A stretch of 64,000 nucleotides of DNA, taken from the NCBI GenBank assembly GCA_964637875.1, contig CAZWXK010000002.1, forward strand, positions 1-64,000, read 5' to 3'. The translations under genes were made by a program, and so were the position numbers. Below the pieces are notes generated by a model. The model did not search any database and was not told the DNA's origin. It worked only from the letters and a program-made list of their open reading frames with translations. Origin of the DNA: UBA5972 sp964637875 (GTDB taxonomy: Bacteria; Pseudomonadota; Alphaproteobacteria; Rhodobacterales; Rhodobacteraceae). Below, in pieces: positions 50,381 through 58,702 of this stretch; position 1 is the stretch's first letter; the number at the start of each line of letters is the position of its first letter.

Positions 50381-51162
50381 CTGATCTGCGTGGTTGCACC
50401 AAGCATCTGGTCGGCAGCGGTGATGACCTTGGCGTTCAGTTCATATCCGCGCTGGGCCTCGATCAGTTCGGTAATTTCACGCACCGCGTCGACCGAGGAA
50501 TTTTCCAGATAGCCCTGGCGAAAATTCCCCAGGCCGTTCTGACCCGCGATGCCCGTGAAAGGTGGCCCCGAGGCATTGGTTTCGGCGAACAGGTTGCTGC
50601 CCAGCGCTTCGAGGCCCTTTTCGTTGGTAAAGCCGTTCAACGTGATCTGGCCCAGCAATTGCGGGTCGGGCTGTCCGCCGAAGCTGGCGAAAACCTCGCC
50701 AGTGTTCGAAATGGTGATGTTACGCGCATCCGGCGGGATGGTGATTTCGGGGACAATGGGATATCCGTCCGAGGTCACGATCTGGCCCTGGGCCGATCGT
50801 TTCAACGCCCCATCGCGGGTATAGGCCGAGGTGCCGTTGGGCATGCTGACCTCGATATAGCCCTTGCCGTCAATGGCAAGATCCAGCTCTCCTCCTGTCT
50901 GGGCAAGCGACCCTTGCGAGACATTCATCGATATTGCAGTCGGGCGTACCCCCAGCCCCAGTTGTACGCCGGTCGGCACGATGGTTCCATCGCCGGCAGT
51001 GATCGAACCGGCCCTCGTGACCTGCTGATAGTGAAGATCGGAAAATTCGGCGCGGCGTGGGTTGTAGGCGGTCGTGTTCATGTTGGCGAGGTTGTTCGAA
51101 ATCACTTCGACCCGCATCTGCTGGGCGCTCATGCCCGTTGCCGCGATTCTGAGTGCACGCAT
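50377..51162 (-). CDS. flgG: Distal rod protein FlgG
   Basis: A 261-residue distal rod subunit. N-terminal RALRIAATGMSAQQMRVEVISNNLANMNTTAYNPRRAEF and C-terminal VDAVREITELIEAQRGYELNAKVITAADQML are standard. The C-terminus overlaps flgA by four bases. An 18-base gap separates it from flgF. Confidence 0.96.
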   Translation of the reverse strand: MRALRIAATGMSAQQMRVEVISNNLANMNTTAYNPRRAEFSDLHYQQVTRAGSITAGDGTIVPTGVQLGLGVRPTAISMNVSQGSLAQTGGELDLAIDGKGYIEVSMPNGTSAYTRDGALKRSAQGQIVTSDGYPIVPEITIPPDARNITISNTGEVFASFGGQPDPQLLGQITLNGFTNEKGLEALGSNLFAETNASGPPFTGIAGQNGLGNFRQGYLENSSVDAVREITELIEAQRGYELNAKVITAADQMLGATTQIR

Positions 51163-51180
51163 GTTTTTCCCTCCTGAATC

Positions 51181-51897
51181 CTATTGGCCAAGCGTTCGGA
51201 TGACCGCGCGGATGCGCTCATCCTCGCGATCGAGAAACTTCTGGCCAAGCTCATAGCTGCGCTGAACCTCGATCAACCGCGAGATTTCGGTCACCGGATT
51301 GACGTTGGACTGTTCAAGGAACCCCTGCACGACCTTTCCATTCGCGACGGGGACCACATCGCCGGAAACAGCGAACATCACGCCCTGCCGGCGGTCGAGT
51401 CGTGCGCCATCGGTCGGCATGACGATGCCAAGCTGGGCCAGCGGTACACCGTCGGCCGAGATCGTTCCGTCGGGGGCAAGGGTCACGTTTTGCGCATCGG
51501 GCGGAATGAAGATCCCAGAGCCGCCACTGTCGAGAACGCGCAGGCCCTCGGGCGTGACAAGCTCGCCCTCGGCGTTGGGGGTGAATGCCCCGGCGCGGGT
51601 CAGCCGCGGCCCCTCGGGCGTTTCGATCTGAAAATAGCCCGGCCCCTCGATTGCAAAATCAAAGGGGTTTCCGGTTTGTGCCAATGCGCCCTGGGTGGTG
51701 TCGGTCAGGCGTCCCTCGGCAGTGGGCATGGACAGCGAAGCATTGCCACGCCCCGTCGGGGCAATGAACTCGGCAAACACAAGGTCGCCGCGACGATACC
51801 CCGTAGTCGAGATATTGGCGACATTGTTGGCAATGACCTGCAGCTGACGCATCAATCCGGACTGGCGGGCAAGGTTGACATATCCAGCGTTATCCAT
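51181..51897 (-). CDS. flgF: Proximal rod protein FlgF
   Basis: A 238-residue rod protein. N-terminal LARQSGLMRQLQVIANNVANISTTGYRRGD and C-terminal NPVTEISRLIEVQRSYELGQKFLDREDERI identify FlgF; it lacks the length of FlgG. AGGGGG lies upstream of the ATG. Confidence 0.94.
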   Translation of the reverse strand: MDNAGYVNLARQSGLMRQLQVIANNVANISTTGYRRGDLVFAEFIAPTGRGNASLSMPTAEGRLTDTTQGALAQTGNPFDFAIEGPGYFQIETPEGPRLTRAGAFTPNAEGELVTPEGLRVLDSGGSGIFIPPDAQNVTLAPDGTISADGVPLAQLGIVMPTDGARLDRRQGVMFAVSGDVVPVANGKVVQGFLEQSNVNPVTEISRLIEVQRSYELGQKFLDREDERIRAVIRTLGQ

Positions 51898-51921
51898 GGG
51901 AACCCCCTGTCGAAGCTGCCG

Positions 51922-52197
51922 TCATGATGCGGTTCCGGCAATCAGGGGAATGATCTGGTCGGTAAAGAAATCCACCAGGACACGGCTCATCATTCCGATC
52001 GACAGCCAAAAGGCCACAAGTATCGCGGCAAGTTTCGGGACGGATGTCAGCGTCAGCTCCTGAATCGAGGTCAGGGCTTGCAATAACCCGATAACCAGCC
52101 CGACGACCAGCGCGGCAATCAGAACGGGCGCCGATATGCTGACGGCTGCCCATAATGCCTGGCGCAACATGTCGTAAAGCGTGGCTTCGTCCAGCAT
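51922..52197 (-). CDS. fliQ: Flagellar export gate protein FliQ
   Basis: A 91-residue protein with two transmembrane helices (ALWAAVSISAPVLIAALVVGLVIGLLQALTSIQE and ILVAFWLSIGMMSRVLVDFF). The QALTSIQE element is the family hallmark. Its ATG shares one base with the fliE stop. Confidence 0.95.
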   Translation of the reverse strand: MLDEATLYDMLRQALWAAVSISAPVLIAALVVGLVIGLLQALTSIQELTLTSVPKLAAILVAFWLSIGMMSRVLVDFFTDQIIPLIAGTAS

Positions 52198-52487
52198 CAG
52201 ACGGGCATCCTCAGAATTTCCTGATAGGCCTCGACCACCTTGTTCCTGACGGTAACGGCGGTTTCTACCGCAAGCGCGCTGCGGGCCATCGCCTGGGCAA
52301 GATCGGGCAGGCTGGCCTGACCCATCATGGCCTTTCTTGCGGTATCTTCGCCTTCGCGAACGGTCGAAACCAGATCCTGCGCGAGTTTTGCGAAGCTCTC
52401 GCCGCCCGGTCTGGCAGACTGATCTGCGCGGGTGGCCTGCTGGGCGTTGGAATACAGTCTTGCTGCGGAAACGGCATTTATACTCAT
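52197..52487 (-). CDS. fliE: Hook-basal body protein FliE
   Basis: A 96-residue adaptor between the MS ring and the rod. Family elements: GESFAKLAQDLVSTV, SLPDLAQAMARSALAVETAVTVRNKVVEAYQEILRMPV-type C-terminus. It lies between flgC and fliQ with direct overlap to the latter. Confidence 0.93.
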   Translation of the reverse strand: MSINAVSAARLYSNAQQATRADQSARPGGESFAKLAQDLVSTVREGEDTARKAMMGQASLPDLAQAMARSALAVETAVTVRNKVVEAYQEILRMPV

Positions 52488-52502
52488 CCAGGGGCTCCGT
52501 CT

Positions 52503-52895
52503 TTATCGTTTCAGAAGGTCGAGGGCCTCGCGCGCCATCTGGCGGGCCTGGTCGAACATTCTAAGATTGGCTTCGTAACTGCGTTGTGTTTCCCGGGCGT
52601 CCGCGATCTCGATCACGAGATCCACGTTCGAACCCTCGTAATAGCCGTCGGGCCCGGCGAGCGGATGGCCGGGATCGTGAATTTTTCTGAGGGGCGAGGG
52701 ATCGAGCCGGGGCTTTCCCGCAGCGACCAGCGGCAGCTTGGTGGTTGGGTCCAACTGTTGCGCAAAGGCAATCGTCTTGCGGCGGTAGCCCGGTGTGTCG
52801 GCATTGGCGATATTCTCGGCGGTCAGGCGCAGCCGCGTGGACTGGGCCTTCATCCCGCTTGCGGAAACGGAGAGAGCATTATCGAAGCTGTTCAT
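52503..52895 (-). CDS. flgC: Proximal rod protein FlgC
   Basis: A 130-residue rod protein with the N-terminal DNALSVSASGMKAQSTRLRLTAENIANADTPGYRRK motif and DLVIEIADARETQRSYEANLRMFDQARQM at the C-terminus. The start lies 12 bases after the flgB stop. Confidence 0.95.
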   Translation of the reverse strand: MNSFDNALSVSASGMKAQSTRLRLTAENIANADTPGYRRKTIAFAQQLDPTTKLPLVAAGKPRLDPSPLRKIHDPGHPLAGPDGYYEGSNVDLVIEIADARETQRSYEANLRMFDQARQMAREALDLLKR

Positions 52896-52907
52896 GGAAT
52901 CCTCCGC

Positions 52908-53294
52908 TCAGCGGCCCAGGCTGGCGCGCAGGATCGAGAGAGACTTGAAATAGATCCCCATCGCCATGTCGTATTCCTGTCGGGTCTGTGCGGCCCTGGT
53001 CATTTCGCGCTCAAGCGAAACATTGTTGCCATTGGGCGACGTCTCGGCTGCATTGTCGGTTGTTGGGTGGAATATCGGGCCTGGATCGGCGGTCGTGAAA
53101 TGGCCCGCGCGCGTTGCCCGCAGGGGAAGCGCGACCGGGGTCTGGCCGAAAACTTGTGAAAAAGGGCCAAGATCGCGCGCCTTGTAGCCGGGCGTATCGG
53201 CATTGGCGATGTTTTCGGCGATGAGCGTCTGGCGCTGTCCGGCATGGTTGGCCATTGCCTGTGCCATCCGCAGGATGTCGAAATTCATGGTCAT
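52908..53294 (-). CDS. flgB: Proximal rod protein FlgB
   Basis: A 128-residue rod protein. ANHAGQRQTLIAENIANADTPGYKARDL at the N-terminus and NVSLEREMTRAAQTRQEYDMAMGIYFKSLSILR at the C-terminus are typical. Start at 53294 (MTMNFD) with GGGAGAAG before it; an inner Met at 53288 is possible. It is divergent from fliI and first of the flgB-flgC-fliE-fliQ-flgF-flgG-flgA-flgH run. Confidence 0.94.
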   Translation of the reverse strand: MTMNFDILRMAQAMANHAGQRQTLIAENIANADTPGYKARDLGPFSQVFGQTPVALPLRATRAGHFTTADPGPIFHPTTDNAAETSPNGNNVSLEREMTRAAQTRQEYDMAMGIYFKSLSILRASLGR

Positions 53295-53317
53295 CAGGGC
53301 TTCTCCCTTTGTCCGTC

Positions 53318-53333
53318 TAAAGCAACGCTTAAC
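53318..53333. promoter_or_regulatory. CtrA-like box between flgB and fliI
   Basis: TAAA (53318-53321), seven bases GCAACGC, TTAA (53329-53332), then C. One mismatch to TTAA-N7-TTAAC. It sits between two divergent flagellar operons and could regulate both. Confidence 0.6.
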
Positions 53334-53345
53334 CCTCAATCCTTT

Positions 53346-53356
53346 AGAAATCGTAA
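53346..53356. promoter_or_regulatory. Shared motif AGAAATCGTAA upstream of fliI
   Basis: The same 11 bases occur upstream of fliK (58639-58649). It lies 26 bases before the fliI start. Possibly part of a flagellar promoter; unproven. Confidence 0.3.
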
Positions 53357-53382
53357 GTGGAACAGCACAGGAGCGCGCGCCC

Positions 53383-54729
53383 ATGGGCAGTATCTTTTCA
53401 CCCCTTGTCATGTCCCTTTCGGGACTCTCGGCTGTCAATTCTGTCGGCCGCGTGCAGGCAACGGATAACGGCACGATCCAGGTGCGCGGGTTGAGCGGGG
53501 TCTGTCGGCTGGGCGATCGGGTAACGATCTATCCGCGCGCCGGATGCGCGCTGAGGGCCGAGGTGCTGCACCTGGGGGATGAGGGGGTATCGGTCCTGCC
53601 AGGCACCATGGCGAATGGTATCGCTCTTGGTGACAAGGTGGTGCCGGCAGTTGACGGGATGACGTTGTATCCGGATGACAGCTGGGTTGGACGTGTCCTG
53701 GATGCTTCGGGCCGTCCGCTGGATGGGCGAGGGATCCTGCCGGGGCCAAGGCCGCAGGCCTATCTGAACACGGCGCCGCCTGCGGCCGATCGCCGCGATC
53801 TCGGGCCACGTCTGGAAACCGGGATAACCCTGTTCAACACGATCCTGCCGATCGTACGAGGGCAGCGCGTGGGTCTGTTCGCCGGCTCGGGCGTGGGCAA
53901 GACAACATTGATCGGCCGATTCGCCCGTCAGGTTGAGGCAGACGTAACGGTAATTGCGCTGGTTGGCGAAAGGGGGCGCGAGTTGCGCGAGTTCACTGAT
54001 CGGGTGCTTGGTTCCGAGGGCTTGCGCCGTTCGGTGGTGATTGTCGCAACCTCGGACATGTCGCCCCTGGAAAAACGTCGGGCAGCCTGGGGCGCGGTTG
54101 CTGTCGCCGAATATTTCAGGGACAGGGGAAAGCATGTCCTGTTGATTGTCGACTCCATCACGCGCTTTGCCGAGGCGCATCGTGAAGTGGCACTTGCTGC
54201 TGGTGAGCCTGCAACCATGAGGGGGTTTCCCCCGTCGACGGCCCAACTGATCATGTCGCTGTGCGAGCGCACCGGGCCCGGTGCAGGGGGCGCGGGCGAT
54301 ATTACCGCCATCTTTTCGGTTCTAGTCGCGGGTTCCGATATGGATGAACCCATTGCCGACATCGTGCGCGGGGTTCTGGACGGACATGTCGTTCTTGATC
54401 GTGGCATAGCCGAGGAAGGCCGGTTCCCCGCAGTGGATGTTCTGCGATCGGTGTCGCGCAGTCTGCCTCGGGCTGCGACTGCCCCCCAAAATGCCATGAT
54501 CGGTCAGACGCGCAAGGCACTGTCGGTCTATGAATCGGCGCGACTGATGGTTCAGTCCGGCCTTTACGTGCCGGGGAGCGATGCCGAAATAGATCATGCG
54601 ATCAGCGTCAGGCCCCGGTTGGAGAGGTTCTTTTCGACCGACCAGCCCCTGTCGATCGAGGCTTCCTTTGCGGAACTTGGCGAATGTCTTTCCCGGCCGC
54701 AGGGCAAAGATCAGGTTGTCGATTCGTGA
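53383..54729 (+). CDS. fliI: Flagellar export ATPase FliI
   Basis: A 448-residue F1-like ATPase that energises flagellar type III export. The Walker A loop is GSGVGKTT (168-175), with LVGERGREL holding the catalytic Glu, and VLLIVDSITRFA as Walker B. The frame opens upstream inside flgB, but AGGAG nine bases before the ATG at 53383 and the family length fix the start. Confidence 0.96.
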   Translation: MGSIFSPLVMSLSGLSAVNSVGRVQATDNGTIQVRGLSGVCRLGDRVTIYPRAGCALRAEVLHLGDEGVSVLPGTMANGIALGDKVVPAVDGMTLYPDDSWVGRVLDASGRPLDGRGILPGPRPQAYLNTAPPAADRRDLGPRLETGITLFNTILPIVRGQRVGLFAGSGVGKTTLIGRFARQVEADVTVIALVGERGRELREFTDRVLGSEGLRRSVVIVATSDMSPLEKRRAAWGAVAVAEYFRDRGKHVLLIVDSITRFAEAHREVALAAGEPATMRGFPPSTAQLIMSLCERTGPGAGGAGDITAIFSVLVAGSDMDEPIADIVRGVLDGHVVLDRGIAEEGRFPAVDVLRSVSRSLPRAATAPQNAMIGQTRKALSVYESARLMVQSGLYVPGSDAEIDHAISVRPRLERFFSTDQPLSIEASFAELGECLSRPQGKDQVVDS

Positions 54730-54759
54730 TCTTTCGTAAACATAGCCCCGGTGCAGCGG

Positions 54760-55614
54760 TCATTGCCGGAATTTTGACGCGATGAGCGATTCGATCATGG
54801 CGCCGTTGTCCAGAAAACCGGATTGGGTTTCTTGTAACAAGGTCAGCGCAGTCGATCCCGGTCGTTGCGCCGTGTTGCCTCGGGTGGCTTCACGTGCAAG
54901 AAATTTCTGGATTACGCGTTCTATCCGGCTGTTATCGGCAAACTGGGATAACCTGCTGACACCGATCGATGTGCGGAACCTGGATTTCAGGATATCAACC
55001 TGTCGGTCGATATCCAGCGCGGCAATCTGCCTTGGCAACCCGAGGGCGCCCTCAACGACCCTGCGCATTGGAGGTGATGCCAGCAAGACGTACCAGCCGG
55101 TCTTGTCCCCCTTGTCATTTGCGGCAAGGGTGCGGATTTCCCTTTTGAAGTTCATCGCCAGCCTTATCGCAGGGTCCGATTTCCCAACAGCGATTTCAAA
55201 CTGTCGCGTCTTGTAGGCGGCAATGATCCTGTCGGCAAAGCCGGCCTGTCTGATGGCCGGTCCGGCCGGGCTGTCGAATGCAAAGGCTCCTGCGAGGCGC
55301 CGATAGCGCCTGTCCGACAGACGGTTGGCCATGGCCCGCGGATCGGCAGTGCCTTCCTCGAGTATCTTTCTGATAAAGAATTTCTTGTCGAGATCGGCAT
55401 CCAGCCCGAATGCGCCAAGGGCAACCTGTAACAATCGCCGATCAAGAACAAGCTGGCGGGCCGTTCGAACCGAGCCGATATTATCGCGAAAATAGGCTGT
55501 CGCACGCGTCAGTTCTGGAGATCTGGCGAATTGCAGGCTTTGCCGCTCCTGGGTTCTTTCCAGAAAACGCCAGCCGGCAAGGCCGCCAAGGGGGACAACG
55601 GGCTGAAAGCTCAT
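54760..55614 (-). CDS. DUF1217 flagellar-locus protein
   Basis: A 284-residue protein of the DUF1217 family, seen in flagellar loci of alphaproteobacteria, of unknown function. The N-terminus (MSFQPVVPLGGLAGWRFLERTQERQ) and the repeated helical blocks match the family design. No signal peptide. The ATG overlaps the flbT stop by four bases (ATGA), so it belongs to the flaF-flbT operon. Convergent with fliI. Confidence 0.85.
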   Translation of the reverse strand: MSFQPVVPLGGLAGWRFLERTQERQSLQFARSPELTRATAYFRDNIGSVRTARQLVLDRRLLQVALGAFGLDADLDKKFFIRKILEEGTADPRAMANRLSDRRYRRLAGAFAFDSPAGPAIRQAGFADRIIAAYKTRQFEIAVGKSDPAIRLAMNFKREIRTLAANDKGDKTGWYVLLASPPMRRVVEGALGLPRQIAALDIDRQVDILKSRFRTSIGVSRLSQFADNSRIERVIQKFLAREATRGNTAQRPGSTALTLLQETQSGFLDNGAMIESLIASKFRQ

Positions 55615-56015
55615 ATGCTTGCCGACTCCAGCAAACGCCGTTCCCGCGGGAGAAGACAACGCAATGCCTTGAGGGCCTGATAGAATCGCCCCGAAATAAC
55701 AGACTGTGTTGCCAGATCCAGCTGATTTCGACTGTCCCGATCCGTCAGAACCTGGGAAAGCTGTTCGATTCCCCTCAACAGCTGGTGACGCGCTTCGCCG
55801 GGATCGGCATCGCCGGAAAGCACAAGTTGCGCGATGTAACAGACCCTGCGCACTGGTGTGTTGACCTCGCTCGGGTGAATCGCATCGCGTAGCCTGAGAA
55901 TGTTTGCGTTTGGCGTCAGTATGTTAAAGCGGCTGCGGCGGTCGCCATTTTCGATAACGACGCCGTTGATCAACACGCGTTCCCCAGGCCCGAGTTTCAG
56001 TACGAGGCCGCTCAT
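55611..56015 (-). CDS. flbT: Flagellin regulator FlbT
   Basis: A 134-residue FlbT protein. In Caulobacter FlbT binds the flagellin mRNA leader and limits its translation when assembly is incomplete. The FlbT motif LKLGPGERVLINGVVIENGDRRSRFNILT and VCYIAQLVLSGDAD are seen. It overlaps flaF by four bases and is downstream of fliC. Confidence 0.95.
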   Translation of the reverse strand: MSGLVLKLGPGERVLINGVVIENGDRRSRFNILTPNANILRLRDAIHPSEVNTPVRRVCYIAQLVLSGDADPGEARHQLLRGIEQLSQVLTDRDSRNQLDLATQSVISGRFYQALKALRCLLPRERRLLESASI

Positions 56016-56395
56016 GGGTTGGTCCCGTTCTGCTGGTATCCAAGGCCGCGCATGACCGCCATGTTGATGTCTACGAGGACCTTGGCGTTGCCCTTGCCGG
56101 AAAGGATGTTCTCGGTCTCATGATTCGTAAACTGGGCCAGAAAAAAGATACGCGCACGGAGTGTGTCAGGCAGGTCGTTGCCCTGATCAGCGACATCTTC
56201 GGCCAGTATGTTCCACAGCTTGCGGTTTTCATGCAAGGCGGCAACAAGGGATGAAAACCGGGGTTTGTCGGCGGCGATGGCCTGGCTTATGTTTCGCGTG
56301 ATACGGGCAAAAACCTCGTATTCGATATCGCGGGTCGTCCGGGTGCTGGCCCCGGTACCGGAATAGGCAGATCGGGCCATTCGCATCGCGTTCAT
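56012..56395 (-). CDS. flaF: Flagellin synthesis factor FlaF
   Basis: A 127-residue FlaF protein that in Caulobacter promotes flagellin synthesis as the counterpart of FlbT. Motifs: SAYSGTGASTRTTRDIEYEVFARITRNISQA and NRKLWNILAEDVA. Start at 56395 with AGGA upstream. It overlaps flbT by four bases and lies 83 bases after fliC. Confidence 0.94.
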   Translation of the reverse strand: MNAMRMARSAYSGTGASTRTTRDIEYEVFARITRNISQAIAADKPRFSSLVAALHENRKLWNILAEDVADQGNDLPDTLRARIFFLAQFTNHETENILSGKGNAKVLVDINMAVMRGLGYQQNGTNP

Positions 56396-56439
56396 GGGCT
56401 TGGTCCTGCTATCATTGGTCGGTGAGGTCATCTATCTGG

Positions 56440-56468
56440 CCCCGGGGGGCATCACTGCCTCCCCGGGG
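56440..56468 (-). terminator. Strong stem-loop between fliC and flaF
   Basis: CCCCGGGGGGCA (56440-56451) pairs with TGCC(T)CCCCGGGG (56456-56468) with one bulged base and a four-base loop. No T-run follows on the minus strand, so it might act as a pausing/attenuating or mRNA-stabilising structure that separates fliC from flaF-flbT rather than as a classical terminator. Confidence 0.6.
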
Positions 56469-56478
56469 GAATGCGGCC

Positions 56479-57768
56479 TTATCTGAACAGCGCCAGCACG
56501 TTGCGTGGCGCCTTGTTGGCGATCGAAAGTGCCTGCGTACTGAGTTGCTGCTGTACCTGCAGTGCCTGGAGCCTTGCCGACGCTTCCTCCATGTTGGCGT
56601 CAACAAGGGAGCCGATACCGTCTTTCATCGAGTTCATCAGTTTGGAGACGAAATCCGACTGGATCTTGATCCTGTTCTGGGCGGCACCGAAAGCGGCCGA
56701 GGCCCTGATCGCCGTCTGGATGACGTTCTCGATCTTGTTGAGGGCCGAGGATGCACCGGCGGCTGTCGAAATATCCATCGTGGCAAGATCTGCAAGCCCG
56801 CCAGTCCCCCGCGATGCCGAGAAACTGTATGAAACGGCAGTGTTTGTCAGGTTGGTGATCTTCAGTTTGCCGGCAGTGGTCACGTCAAGCGTGAATTTCG
56901 TCGTGTCCAGCCCGGCCGATATGAGGGCGTTCTTCATTCCTCCGACGATCGAGGTTGCGGTGTCGCCCTCCTTGATCATGTACTGGGCCTTGACACTGCC
57001 AACTGTCATCGTGAGCTGGTCGCCCACGACAAGACCGCCTGTCAGAGTGGTATCCACGCCGGCAGTGTTGCTCTTGAGAGCAGATGTTCCGGCCGTACCC
57101 CCGGCGTTGTCGAGAAACGCAAACGTATCAAGGATGATATTGTCATTTGTGCCGCCATCATTGGCGTCAATCACATTCGCGACCCCAGGATCAGTTCCGA
57201 CCGATGCAGCCGCGGCGGCAAGTGCGGTCCCGGCCGAAAGCGAAAGGTTCTGCGTATCGACACCGATGGAACTGGCCGCAACATTGCCCGAGGCATCGCG
57301 GTCGAGCGACGCAAGGACATCCATGCCGGCATTTCCGTTGGTGTTGGTCGTTGTGGTCGATCCGTCAATCAGGTTCCGTCCGTTGAACTGAGCGGCGCTG
57401 ACGGTTGTCTTGATCTGGTCGCGCAGGGCGCTCAGCTCGTTCTGGAGTTTGGATCGGTCGACGTTTGATCCCTGTGCAGCGATGATCTTGGCCTTGACGT
57501 CATTCAGCAGTGTCGTCACCGTTTCCGACGCCTGGCGGGCGACGGCGACGGTAGACTGGCCGAGGGCCAGAGAGCTGGAGATTGTCTTGAATCCGCTGAC
57601 ATCGGATTCCATCACCTTGGAGATGGCCCAGAGAGACGAGCCGTCCTTTGCCGTGGCGATCGATTTGCCAGTCGATATTTCATCCTGTGCCTTGCTGAGG
57701 CTGGCATTGATGCTGCGCAGAGTCTGAAGCGCGACGAGGCTGCTGGAGTTGGTGAGAATGCTTGTCAT
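56479..57768 (-). CDS. fliC: Flagellin FliC
   Basis: A 429-residue flagellin, the filament subunit. The N-terminal heptads (SSLVALQTLRSINASLSKAQDEISTGKSI) and C-terminal (IKIQSDFVSKLMNSMKDGIGSLVDANMEEASARLQALQVQQQLSTQALSI) are conserved; the middle is variable and rich in Ala, Thr, Gly. GGAGAAACGACC precedes the ATG. It lies between flaF and the FlgN-like gene, and has no fliD/fliS around it. Confidence 0.95.
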   Translation of the reverse strand: MTSILTNSSSLVALQTLRSINASLSKAQDEISTGKSIATAKDGSSLWAISKVMESDVSGFKTISSSLALGQSTVAVARQASETVTTLLNDVKAKIIAAQGSNVDRSKLQNELSALRDQIKTTVSAAQFNGRNLIDGSTTTTNTNGNAGMDVLASLDRDASGNVAASSIGVDTQNLSLSAGTALAAAAASVGTDPGVANVIDANDGGTNDNIILDTFAFLDNAGGTAGTSALKSNTAGVDTTLTGGLVVGDQLTMTVGSVKAQYMIKEGDTATSIVGGMKNALISAGLDTTKFTLDVTTAGKLKITNLTNTAVSYSFSASRGTGGLADLATMDISTAAGASSALNKIENVIQTAIRASAAFGAAQNRIKIQSDFVSKLMNSMKDGIGSLVDANMEEASARLQALQVQQQLSTQALSIANKAPRNVLALFR

Positions 57769-57920
57769 GGTCGTTTCTCCGGACGAGTGGCTGTTTCAGC
57801 CAGGTTTCACTTGGCCGCTGGAATTGCGGTTGACGTCGTCCTTCTGACTCATGCGGATGGTTGACCTGGGTCAATTCCGCGCCACCCGCTGGGTGCAGGA
57901 CAGAGCATTCGGGACAACAA

Positions 57921-57936
57921 TTAAGCAGCGCCTAAC
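57921..57936. promoter_or_regulatory. CtrA-like box upstream of fliC
   Basis: TTAA (57921-57924), seven bases GCAGCGC, CTAA (57932-57935), C. One mismatch to TTAA-N7-TTAAC. It is about 155 bases upstream of the fliC ATG, in the 212-base fliC leader region. Confidence 0.55.
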
Positions 57937-57953
57937 AAAACCGGCGAAAACAG

Positions 57954-57977
57954 AAAAATTCCGAATTTCCGCCGGAA
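57954..57977 (-). terminator. Putative terminator after the FlgN-like gene
   Basis: On the minus strand TTCCG...CGGAA (arms at 57973-57977 and 57959-57963) is followed by TTTTT (57958-57954). Short stem, so a modest call. Confidence 0.4.
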
Positions 57978-57980
57978 AGA

Positions 57981-58307
57981 TCATTTCAATTCTCCAAGAA
58001 AACGCGGTTTTCCCAGCTGGTCATAGATGCGCATGCGCGAGCCGGCGCCGAGAACGGCCCGCGCCTCGCGCAGCCCGCCGAGCGCGCCCGCGATGAGGCG
58101 CCGGTTCTCGGCCCCGCGGTTTCTGAGGTGATGCAGCAGGTCAGCATTGACAGCGGTCGAACGCATGGTGGATTCAAGCCTGTCAAGCAGCACCATCTGT
58201 CGTTGGGAAATATCGGAAAGGACGGCATATTCACCGGCAAGCAGTGCGTCCCGTTCACGGTCAAGAAGGGAGTTGATCTGGTCGATCAGCTCGGTTGCGC
58301 TCGTCAT
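57981..58307 (-). CDS. FlgN-like flagellar export chaperone candidate
   Basis: A 108-residue helical protein. The pattern ELIDQINSLLDRERDALLAGEYAVLSDISQRQMVLLDRLE resembles the FlgN family (helical, chaperone for FlgK and FlgL); the conserved start is short and the match imperfect. Start at 58307 overlaps the FlgJ-like gene stop by four bases (ATGA). Confidence 0.65.
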   Translation of the reverse strand: MTSATELIDQINSLLDRERDALLAGEYAVLSDISQRQMVLLDRLESTMRSTAVNADLLHHLRNRGAENRRLIAGALGGLREARAVLGAGSRMRIYDQLGKPRFLGELK

Positions 58308-58588
58308 GGCTGTGCTCGTGCCTTGAGAGACCTGTAAATATCGTCGGCAAGACCGAATCCGCCGACCGATTCGATCGTCTTTGCCTGAGCGTCGGCCAGG
58401 AACGATGAAAAGGCCTGTTCGCCTGGACCCCCACCGAAACTCGATCGGGCCTTGCCTGCGCCTGCGGCACGCAGCATTTCGGAAATGAAGGCGGTTTCCA
58501 GTTGGCGTGCCGCCTGTTTCAACGAAGTGCCATTTTCGGTTCGGTTCGGATGAAGGCCCGGCAAGGGCCGGCTGGTCGGTGGAATCAA
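58304..58588 (-). CDS. FlgJ-like rod-binding protein
   Basis: A 94-residue protein equal to the N-terminal rod-binding domain of FlgJ, without the muramidase domain. The motif AARQLETAFISEMLRAAG and FGGGPGEQAFSSFLADAQAKTI matches Rod-binding. The start is TTG at 58588 with AGGAG seven bases upstream; no ATG gives the right length. The muramidase is supplied as a separate gene at 43.5 kb. Overlaps the FlgN-like gene. Confidence 0.84.
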   Translation of the reverse strand: MIPPTSRPLPGLHPNRTENGTSLKQAARQLETAFISEMLRAAGAGKARSSFGGGPGEQAFSSFLADAQAKTIESVGGFGLADDIYRSLKARAQP

Positions 58589-58638
58589 GTGACGTCTCCT
58601 GCACTGCGTGTTTTCTCCATTTCGGCATTTTCGGGTAA

Positions 58639-58649
58639 AGAAATCGTAA
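58639..58649. promoter_or_regulatory. Shared motif AGAAATCGTAA upstream of fliK
   Basis: Identical to 53346-53356 near fliI. It overlaps GTAA-N7-GTAA, which resembles a degenerate CtrA box (two mismatches), in the divergent FlgJ-like/fliK gap. Confidence 0.3.
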
Positions 58650-58702
58650 TGCTTTGCCCCCAGTCTGATACCGAAGACGGTCGAAACGGATGACGGGGGC
58701 CC

